Source of the DNA: Toxonevra muliebris
Lineage: Eukaryota > Arthropoda > Insecta > Diptera > Pallopteridae
Assembly: GCA_963691655.1 (NCBI GenBank)
Contig: OY829328.1
Location: forward strand, 29,283,890 to 29,347,889
Direction: 5' to 3'
DNA: 64,000 nt
Numbering within the stretch: the first letter of the stretch is position 1; every line of letters begins with the position of its first letter. The position numbers and the translations under genes are program-made. The notes beneath the pieces were generated by a model. That model made no database searches and was not told the DNA's origin. It worked only from the letters and a program-made list of their open reading frames with translations. This document shows positions 12,201 to 24,200 of this stretch, one piece after another.

Positions 12201-15200
12201 GAAAGCAGCGCGATCAATTTGTGTGCACGTGCGGCGTCCGCGACTCGGGCTTAAATGACGTGCTGGCGATCGTCGTATATTCGCTCTATTGTATTCACGA
12301 CATCTTGGTTTACCCGTACGCACCGATGTATTCTCTATGGGTTTACCAGTGATATCACTACACCAACAACCGGTATCACCCAGGCATTGTATGGGTGCAT
12401 AGGTTCCATCTGGTTTACAACGTGGTACGAATTTCGGAGGATTTTTAGTTTTATGTTTGACGGCATAATCACGTGCCTCCTTGCAAGCTATGAACATACA
12501 GTTGGATGAATATATTATAATTTCCTGGTATATATTTATTTTTAAAATTAATTTCATTTAAACTATACCTTTACAGGGTCCACGATATTTTAAACTAACT
12601 TGATGTCCAGTGCATTGTACACGTACTAAATGGCATCTTGTCGGATAGGTTTGATCGTCTGTTCCACAAACAGGACGACCTCTGGTTTCATCACATTCGC
12701 CTCCTCTAGCTGCACACTCTGATATCTATATGAAATTTGTAAGAAAAAAAACGAAGAAAGAAAAAAAAGAAGAAATTAAAACTAAAAAAATACTTAATAA
12801 CAAAACAAAAAATAAACAAAATATTGAAAGTCGTTAAAGACAGCTAGTAGACTTACATAAATAAATACGAATATATGTATACAAATAAATATACTACGTA
12901 TATGTATGGATACAAACATATATACATATGTCGATATGTATGCATATAAAAAAAGTGTGAAATACAGCAATAATGCATAAAAAGGCTATAAATAATCAAG
13001 CGAACGTAAAAAACGCGTAAAATGATTTATAGCGATAGATACCAAACTATACTCGTATATATCATATACATACATATACTACTATACATATGCATGTATA
13101 TATGTATTTATATAAATAGTTTAGAGACACTTTAGTAACGATATTCAATATATACGAGTATGTAAGTAAGTAAAAAAGTGTCATTTTGTTTAACTAGGAA
13201 TGCAAAAAGCACTGAAATATCATTTATGTATGTAACTCACGTATAACAAGTAGAAAAATATTAAATTAATGCCAAAATTGCAAAAAAAAAAACAAAATAT
13301 CGGCTACTTAAAATATAAATACAAGTAGCTCGTAACATTGTTCTATCGATAGGTATTTGTTTAATCAGTTACAGTATTAGTTTAAGACGATCTTGTTTTA
13401 AGATTCCCCATAAATAATACATACCTCCGTCATTTACAGTTTTAAGGGGGTCCACTTGCGTGATATTTTTAAAAACTCGATTTTTATACATTTCTCGCAT
13501 CTTTAGGATGTGAAACTTTATGGTACTGGCATTGCATATTAAACGTAAGTTTAGGATACAAAGTTTCATCGCGTTTTCAGACTTGAGGGCGTTTGTCTCG
13601 AAATTATGTTTTTGCAATTTGTAGGCAGGATTGAAAAAAATCTATTGAATAGATCAAGTGGAAAATTTAACTGATTAATCTATGTACAGAGATTACTCCA
13701 CGTACTCATGCAGCGATTTTTTTAAATTTTGATTTTTGGATTTTTTACAGTTCATAACATCACGAAAAAATACATAAAAATCGATTTTAGGAAAAAAGAA
13801 TTTTGACAAAATCCTGCGTTGGTACCTCGACCATTTAAGGGGGCCCGGTACTTTCTCGGTTTGGAAAAATTAATTTTTTTGAAAGGGTCTTATTCGAAAG
13901 TATTATATATCAAAAGTATTTTGTGAACGTAAGTGTATTTTAAATTTTAAGAACCGATAGTCAAAACTTTGAACCCGTTTTTCTTAAAACTAGGTTTTTG
14001 CTATTGACATGCACGAAATTTAAATATTTCTTCTATACAGCAATAGCCTCAATGCATACTAGAAAAAAAAAGTTTGGTTAATTCTTTCCTCAATTTGTAG
14101 CGTTGTTTCTACGAGAAAAAATGCCTTTTCTTTAGAGAACCAGTTTTGACAGCCCACCATTTTGTGAATTGTACATCTAGTATGTCCTGATGCTTATATT
14201 TATTATAATTTTTCTAACGGTACTTTTTTACTTCAGACGTTCCAGTGGGCCGTAATCGTTCACGCGACGATAACGACGATTTTTAATTTCTTTCCTGTTT
14301 AAGCCCACTCGTTTGAGTGGAATCTTGCTCACAATTTCACAATCGCTTTTTGAGCAGGCCACTTACAACGCCAGGAGAAAATATTAAAAAAATAAACTTT
14401 AAAAATAACGTATAATTTGTTAAAAAAAAATTAAGTAGTCATGCCGAAAAATAATTCCTAAAAAACCACTGGGAGTGCCGCCAGCACCTCTTAATCGACA
14501 AAAATAAAAAACAAGCTATTATAATACAAAAGAACGAGACTCAAATTTCAACTATCTTTATATCTTCAAACGATATTATCTTTATTTCTTGCCTATTAAC
14601 CTCGCGAGTTAGGTAAAATGTGAAATAATACCTTCTTCTACTAAGCGTTTCGTGTGATAATGGAAATAGCACCTTGCCTGTGAGTTAATAACTTTTTTCA
14701 TTAATTGAAAGTTTAAGTAAAGATTACAGGTTAAATTAGGTGTAAATTCGTTGATTGGGTTATAGAACCTTGTGAAAAAAAATTAAAACTTAGATTAAAG
14801 GAAAACAGCTTGATAAATCAACTAAATTAATTACATTAAAGTTAAATTTTAATAATAATCTTAGATTTCTCATCATTCTATCATAAATAGGTTGTTAACA
14901 AACACAAATCTAAACAACAAAAACTTAAATGTTAGATTTCCCAAAAAATGGGTCGGTCTACATAGAACCCTGTAATTCTCAGCCGTCGAATTCTTGCTTC
15001 ATAACTATAGGTAATTGTCGACAACTCTTCGGGTTTATCGATAAGTTGTCGATAATTTTTCATAACGATATTCCCATCCACAATACAAATCCGTAACCAG
15101 CATATCACTAATCTCCAAGGTAGTTTTTGAGAGTCGTCGTGTATTCAACGAAGTAGTCGATAAACTCAAAGTACACCTTGTGTGGGTTCCAAGCCACTGG

Positions 15201-18200
15201 CAACCTTACTGTTCAAAATAAGTTTTTGAACCAAATTTAAAACGACTTGTCCGACTTGGGGTCAATTGATCTGAGGGACCGCTACGTACCGTACCTTCCC
15301 TAATACAAATACATATAAATATTCTCTCCGACATTTTAAAATAAATCATTTCGCATTTTAGTCCTATATTTCCGCAATTTTTTGATAAAACCATTTTTTT
15401 TATCCTGAAACTTTTCAAAAAACGCAAAAAAAAAATTACGAGCACTTTTATGGTACTTCGAAATTATTAAACTTTTAGGAGAAGTATTTAGTTTTTTGAA
15501 AGTAGCAATATTAGTTCAAAAACTATTTTATTTTAAAACAGCCTGCCAAAAATGGTAAAAAAATTACGATGATTAAAGTAAGAGTGATTTTAGAAGATCA
15601 ATGTTGATATTTCAACCAAAAAAAAAAAGGAGCAACGGGGGTCCGAGCGAACGCAAATTGAAACTTAAATATTCTGGGATTCTCTAAAGAGCGTATACTC
15701 GTAATACTATTATGTCACAATAGCCTAACGAGGATCTTGACCGAATGGAAGGAATTCAAACGCCGAAGATAAAAGTTTTTCTTAAACAATTTCTAACCTT
15801 GGGAGTTTGCCATTGACCGAGTCGAGTATCGAACTCAGACACCCTGCTTAGCCATCCACCATACAACCGTTAGGCCACGACGATAACTATTACATATACA
15901 GTAATTCTAAAAAAAAAAATTTCTTTATCTACTCAATTACTTATAAAATAAAGAAAAAGCGGAATAAATAATTTTATACAGAAGTTTGCTCAATTCTACT
16001 TTGTGGTTATCATTGTAATCCCTAGCGGATCTTTGGTCCCCCCAAAGTAGGGATAAACCCCCACTGCCTCCTTCCCGTTATGTATCTCATACATTTTAAT
16101 CGTTGCTGATGAATAATAAAAAATGTTAAACAGACGAAAAAATTAGATCCCTACCCTCTCCCCCATCAAACATCCAAAAATCTCTGGATCAGCTAGTGAT
16201 TGGAATTACCTACATATTTGTTGTCATTAATGTTATTTATAAATACATACATATTATGTTGCATTAGTCACGATAGCGTTTATACATTCATACTTGTTTA
16301 TGTATGTAGACAGATATGTGACTCCTACCTTCAAGCAACTACGTCGTTGCTAGTTGTAATGATAAGACGTTTCCAGACACCTTGTTTACATGGTTAGCGC
16401 TGAGACACGCGTCTGCATGTTATCGGAGACACATACATATGTACACTATTTACTTATGCATGTATATATACATGCATGCTGTTTCAAAAGCAAATAAACA
16501 TAACACTTCAAATTTCAATTTAATTAAACACAACTAGGTGGAATACATACATATATATGTAAATATGTATGTATGTAGTAAGTAAGCACAAATTCTAAAA
16601 ATATTTGGAATTTATGCATACCTACAACAAAACTTATTGCTATCAAATAGAAACAATACATCAATAAGAGGAAGTATTAGTGGCAGTCATTGGGGATTAT
16701 CAAAATTATACTGATTCCAAGGGAGTCTGTGGGAGAAGGGTTTTTACCGTGCTCTAAACCATAGGCCTTCAAACTGTGGTCCATGGAATCCTGGGGATCC
16801 ACGAAATTTTTTAAGGGCTCCGCTGAAGTATGTGAAATATTTAAAAATTAAAGGATGTTTCAAGTTTTAGACTTTTTTATTTGCAATTTTATCCGCAAAA
16901 TTTAACACCATCCAAAAGGGCTCCTCGGCCCAGTGCTGACAGATGCTCGCCGCTGTAATTCGGAATATCCGAGTTATTGGAGTGGGAGACAAATCAGTAG
17001 AAATCATTATATTACCCCACCACCCAAACTAAACGATTTTATGCATTAAAAAAGTGATTGTTAACACAAGATTTACTGAATCCGTCACTTAGGTTTCAAA
17101 TTTTAGATTTACATATTTAATCCTCAACGGTCTGATAAGGTACCCGGGTACCTAAATGATAAACTGTAATATTTCTCGAAATATGGGTTTTACGTGACTG
17201 AGTCCTCGTGACATCTCTAAAGACTTTATTTGGAGTCCAAAATTATAATTTCCTTGATTGTTTTATAATAATTTCTTATAAAAATAGCAAAAACTAAAAC
17301 CTAGCCCTTAAAAGGCTGATATGGTACCCGGGTACCAAAATTTTTTTTTTAATGTTTATATCGCAGAAAAACATGAAAATGTGGTAAATTAACACATTTA
17401 AAAAGTGACAAATATTGTACAATACAAATATATTTAAGTTTGGGCGCAAGTGTTGCACACGGTTTTGCTGCTTGGATGTTCGCCTCAAACTCTATTTGAA
17501 CAAATATTGCAGGATTTTCTGGTTTTTCTTTGTTACATTTATAAAGACTTACAAATGAAGCAGCTTTTTTATTGTTAGGGTTTAACGTTGCTTGGAGTTT
17601 TAGGTTTTCCAACGACAAGCTCAATAGAATTTCGAATCAACGCCACCTTTAGTTTTATTGTTATATAAAATATTCTTTGGTTTCCCCCTAACATTGTTTT
17701 CAATACCACGAGTCCTATGCACAGAAGGCAGAAGGATCGCATTTTTATTTTTCTATAGCACATAAGAAGAAACTGTGGCTTCTTCGTTGAAAGTAAAGTT
17801 TTTACAATACTATAATGACAATCACTGGAACTTTATTTTTCAAAAATAAGTAACTATTGCCATTAAACAATTTTTGGCTATTGGTGCGAAAAATAAGTAG
17901 GTAAATTTGGGGAATTGCAGTGAAACTGACTATGTCGATTTCAAAATAAAATTGATAACTTCATGTTTGAAAAACGTTTAATTCTGATATAAATGTTCCC
18001 TTAATTTCTTAAAGTAAAATTAGATCGAATTGTAGGTGGATATTGTATATTAGGCACCCGGGTACCCTATCAGCATACAGAAGGTGTTTTTTTTATCAGC
18101 CACATACCGGTTAACAAACAAAATAAATTTTTTTTTTGAAAATTATGATGAATTTTAGTGATTTATTGATACAAATATTTTTTCCAATTCATATTCTGTT

Positions 18201-21200
18201 AGATACCCTAAGTTCAAATATTGGTATGTGGTATACCTATTTTACCGACCACCCGTCAATATGACGTGTTTTAGTAAAAATAAGTTTGTAATTTTCTCCG
18301 TAAATCTAATATAGTAAAACTAAAATAGAATAAAATATATTTTCACAATAAAAAACACCCGATGGATTTCTCTGGATTCAAGCCAAAGTTATTCAGCTTT
18401 GAACATAGTGAGAATAATTTTGAGCAGTACATTAGTGAATTTTTCTTCGCAAATATGCATGTAACTTCAAGAATATTTGTCGGATCGATATGAAATTTTC
18501 AGAGAAAAAATTTAAATATATATATATTACGATCATGTTACTTAAGCCTATTAGGCTTTTAAATTGTCAGTTGCATAATAACTTTGATCTTTTTCTTCTA
18601 GGTCTCATAAATAACTCATTATTTCAATCACGAAATAAAATCATTTAATTTTATAAAATGATATACGCCTTTTTCATTGTCTGTCATGCACTTGGAATGC
18701 AAAAATCTATCTATATACTTTTGCATATACATATATATGAAGTTTATAGAATAGAATTTTGTTTATATTATTGTTTTTGTATTCTAGCTGTCAAAATTGA
18801 AATGAAACTGAAATTAGTATACAACGACAGTAGCGCCGCCTCATGATTTTTAAATTGAGATATATTTCACAGATCAAGTGTTAGATTAAGATGTGGCTGA
18901 AATTCAATTATTGTTGTTATTTATGTGCATAAATGTCCACATTCATACGTTCTTATTTATGTATGTGTATATGCTAATAAGTATGTAGGTGTCACTGTAA
19001 AGATTCCAAGCTAATCCAAGAAATCAAAAGAATGTTAAACATTTAAAACAATAAGGAATAATGTCTTAATATAAATTAATTCTGACACTGTACTCTGTAC
19101 TCGTATCAAGTAACTGCAATATTGTTGATGATGATGATGCGCCTGCCCACTTTCAAATGAGACATTCATTGTATTTACTTTTGTTAATTGTGCGCACAAG
19201 TAAATTAAGTTAACTTCAATTGTTAGACTTGGTTGATTGAACAGTCAGACACAGAGAAACATAATGTTTGGGGAAGTCAGAGAAAGCGGTGATACCATGG
19301 AAGTCTGTCTTAAAGCAATATATAAATAAAATATAAGTACCTATACAGTGGCAGAGGAAGAAAGCTGAATGGGCTGCTAAATGTAATGAAATCAATTAAA
19401 TTTATAAATTCAGAACAAAAAAAAAAAAAAAGTTTTCACTTACATAAAGCCTTGCATAACAACTTTGATCTTTCTATTCTAGGTCTCATAAATAACTCAT
19501 TATTTCAAGCACGACATAAAATCATTTAATTTTATAAAATGATACACGCCTTTTTGATTGTCTGTTTTGGACTCAAAACTGAGGACCTTGAGATGATAGT
19601 CTAGCAAGCTTCCACTAGATCACCAATGTGACTATTAATGTTGACTTTTCTGGTTCCATGCAAACTTAATTTAAATAAATTTTTATTCAAGTTATATATC
19701 AATCCTGTTAATTCACTGTTCACAGGATTTGTTCTAAAATTTGACATGAAAATTGGGATTCAACGTTTTCTTGGTTTTATATAACCTTTATTTCATGTCC
19801 TATTAAGAGTTAAGAGCAAATTTTTGTAATCACAATATTTCAAATCGTTCATGGTGCGACCTCTCAAACGCCAAATAAACCGGCTTGCCTTAACCTTTTT
19901 CTAAATAATGTACGGTAAATTCCTTTATTGTTTTGGTTTTTTATTGCTAATAAAAATACTTAAGTCAAATGTGCGAAAAAGTCCACGTTTTTTTATACTT
20001 AATCTTAATACAGAACTTGTTGTCTTAATAACCTTAATTCACAATGAGTTAAACTGCCGAAGTTTTTTCAAAACATTACTGTGATTTAACAATTTTTTTT
20101 TTTTTTGGAAAAATTGGCTAAAATTTTTCTGAACATTAATATACGATTGTCTTAAAAACTTTAAGTGATAGCGAAAAATTTGTTGAGATTAGACTTAGAT
20201 TTAGAGGTGGGCTGGAAACATACAGACCTTCCATAGCACTCAGTCTTTTGGTCCATTGCACTTTGCCCAAATAGAGGAAAAACACCCCAGCAAATTTCTT
20301 GGTCTTTTTAAGAAACCTCAGACGATCCGATAGGAAAATAGAGTAAGCAGAACTCATTCCTAAGACAACGCCCTATGAACATTTTCTGTAGTGTCGCTTT
20401 CTTCTTCAAGGCAAGATACACATGCTCACCACATGTATAGTGCCATTCGATCGAAATTGTCTATAGCTCTTTAGAATGACACTCGTGTCAAAAAAGTTAG
20501 ACGATTGGTGCAATGATTCCAGCTGTTCTGTTTATCTAAAAAATTTTTAATTGAAACTGCGTTTATTGGTAGACCCGTGACAGCAGTTGGAACCAAAAAC
20601 ATGTCATAATATTGAAAATTCAATTTTTCGCAGGGTTTTGAAAATATATATTTGGTTTTCATCTAACTATGGCAGATACCACAATGATCATGGTTCGGGC
20701 TAGAACTATAAATGCACTGAAGATACTTGACAATTTGAGCGTAAGCGGCTCATTTGTTTTGGAGATATCGTAGCAGCCATTTCGAAAAATAAAATAAAAA
20801 GGAAATTAATAAAATCACTGCAGGCCAATGTCCTATACTAATCGAAACATTGCCGAAGAGATGTGCAGAAATCATCAAGCAAAAAAGTTATCACATAAAG
20901 TACTAACAGCACCAAAGGTAAAATATCAGTCAAAAATTAAAAATTGTCAATATTTTAATTCAATTCAATTATTCTTTATAAAAATATATTTTCTGAAATG
21001 AAACTTCTTTAGCGAGGGTAAATCGAAAATTTTGCAATGTTGCACTCATACGAAACTAGTAAGAAACGAAGTTATGCTGTTGTTAGTGTTTAGCGGACGA
21101 AGTCGTCATATGAGGATCGGCTGCATATAATCATGCAGAAAGTCGACTTCTTGCAGTTTTATCTCATTTGCTTTAGTGAGAGAGCTTGATTTCATATAGC

Positions 21201-24200
21201 TGAATATTCCTTTCATGTGTTATATACATGTGCTACGTCATGTTTGTGCCGATAAATGTAGAGAGTATCAACAGAAAAAAATCTTTAGAAAATAGAAAGA
21301 GGAAGAGTGCAAAAGCTTCAAAAACAACAATCACGTGAAAAATCGCGCTTTTGTTGCACTCTAACAAAACCAGTAAGAAACGAAGTTATGCAGTTGTTAT
21401 TCGGCTATATACAGTCAAGCAGAGAGACAACTTATCGCATGTGCTTTAGTGAGAGAGTCGATATAGAAGTCTCGGCTTGATTGCATAGAACTGAACATTC
21501 CTTTCATGTGTTATATACGTGTACTAAGTCGTCTTTGTGCCGATAAGTGAAGAAAGTATCAACAGAGGAAAAGCAACAACAAAATAGAGAGAAGAGGAGT
21601 GCAGAAACTTCAACAGAAGGGTTTACAAATGTTTTCTAACAATTTTCTAATTAACAGCATATTTTCCCTTCTACTTTGAGTGCTTGCAGACGCATAATTT
21701 TTTTTTTTAACAATTGGACGGAATTAAATGACAGCACATTAAACCATGGGAACACGATAATTTAGAAAAATAATACATATTGGGAATTGGAACCGTTTAT
21801 TTTCTTATAATCTTAACTATTTAATTATTATTTATTTATATTAACGTCGGTTTTGTTACTTTTTAAGACAAAGCTTTATTTTTTCTTAAAATTCTTCTAC
21901 TCATAAGTGTACGACTTAATTGTATAGCCACAAGTGTACATAGTTATAAAATTTATAATTTTTTATTTAATAAATATAGAAAGACACTTAGCCTAAAGCA
22001 AAATTTGAAAGTTGATCTGTATGAGAATACATATAGAGTGTTATTCATATATTTTCTAACTAAAAATCACTACAATATACAATCAATTGAGACAAATATG
22101 TCGACAAATCATGCACAGCAAGTGTAAGTTTAAATATACAAGTACATATATTTATGCCGGTATATATCGATAATCTTAAGGATCATTGTGGATGACTCGT
22201 CAAAGAGTTTAAGAAAATAAAATATTAATTGACTGTAGCTCCCCAGGCGTAACAATATGATCGTAGGTACTATTGAAAAGTACACTTAAAATGAGAGTGA
22301 TCAAATATGTATGCAGAACAGTAGAAAGAGACAGAGAGAAAGAAAGGAATAGTATAAGAGTGTGAGGGAATGGTTTAGAGTAGTGTAGAAGTACTTGCGG
22401 CATTGGGGTATGGTACAAGCATGATGCATGATTTAAAGTGGCATATTCCATTTTTTTTTTTGTTACTTGCTTGCTGGTTGACTGCCACTTTTCTAAAGAA
22501 CATATGGCTATAAATTCAATTCAAACGATGACGATCAAGCTTTGAAGCCTCAGAATTCTGAACCAGCCAACAAGCAGTCGAGTGAACGATGGGAACGTGA
22601 TCCTTAAAGGCCTTTGTAGCCTCTCACAATCTGGTGAAATGGTTGTTGTTGCTCTTTTTTCAAATTGTATGTACCATACGTGCTCACATATATATATATA
22701 TATATGAGTGTATGCATTTTTTTTACTCTTTTTTTTTTTGCTCACTTGCTTTTTTTTTGTTTTTGTGGGATACCGTGTAGAAATCTTTATAGCACCTGAA
22801 CATTTCACACACCACCACTCCACTCCATTCGAGTGTGCGTGTGTCGGAAGATGAAACAAAAATACAAATCAACTAAGAAAAAACGAAGATGAAAATGAAA
22901 CAGAACAAAACAAAAAAAAAAACAACAAAGAAGACGACGAAGAAGAAGACCAAAAGACTGCAGATTCGTATCGATGTGTTCAAAAAGAAAAAAACAGAAG
23001 AAGAAGCAGAACTCAGGTGTTCTTATGTGGCTACATATGTATGGACATAAATGCATATATTCATACATATGTATGTATGTATACGGACTCGTCCAGACAA
23101 TTTGTAGCCGCGCGCACGATAACTTTTTAATACCTGGAATATTGAAGTGTTTTCTTAGGATTTACACCTTTTTAGTCGTTTATGTGCTATTTTAAGTTTA
23201 TGCGCAATTTTTAGGAGTTTTCTGTACTGCGTTTGTGTGTATGTGTGTGAATATTATTTTCTCTAGTACAATGCTTTATTTTAAATTTTTTTATGTTTTT
23301 TATAAACTGGTTTTCAGAAAACGATGCACATTATCCTGAATTTTAGGTACTATGAACTGCTATGATATGAATGCACTAGATCTTAAATAGTTTTAATTGT
23401 TTGTATATTGAAGGTATAGCTACTTAAAAAGAAAAATCAATAGCGAGACAAATGAAAACACAACATTACCCTATTGATTTACTAAACAAAAATGTCAAAG
23501 GGGATTATTTAAATTATTAATATACAGTAGAAACTCAATTCTTGCACATACATCGATACTTGCACACCTCAATACTTGCGACATAAAATTTTTTTTCATT
23601 ACTTACTCAGTAATTGCGACATTTGAAAATTTGTACCTCAATACTTCCGACATTTTTTGTATTGTCTTTGAATACTGCTCTTTTTTACTTTGTGTTAGAC
23701 TGAATAAAGTTCGGGGAAGTACCGTCCATTTCACAGTGTTGACGAAATGTATTGAATTGGATCAATTTTGAGCTTTAAATGAAGAATACTGTACAGTCGA
23801 TAACGAAACTGTCGATAAAGAAACTAATGACGTGGTGCTCAATTAAAAAAAAAATTACACCAGAGGAGGCTATATCAGCATGATGCTCCAGAGGCTTAGA
23901 AGCAGTGTAGTACTGAATAAGCGAGTCTGCACAAAACAAACTCAAATCGAAAATTTCTTTAATTACACATGAAATATTCACTTGAAAATTATTATACAAC
24001 AGTATTGAATTAAAATATTAAACATGATTAACTTAGATTCTAAACAGGCCAAAAACCAAAACTCGGTACTTGCGACAACCTTAAAACTTGCACCGAGCCT
24101 TGTTTTCATTACGTGCAAGAATCGAGTTTCTACTGTAATAAAAATTAATAGACCTAATAAATAGTTTTTTGTTACCGAAATTGTGGAAACTTCTCTAATG

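Noticed and set aside
22521..23195. Overlapping open frames of 73-112 codons on both strands
   Set aside because: They are built from homopolymers and dinucleotide runs, with no domain or splice support.
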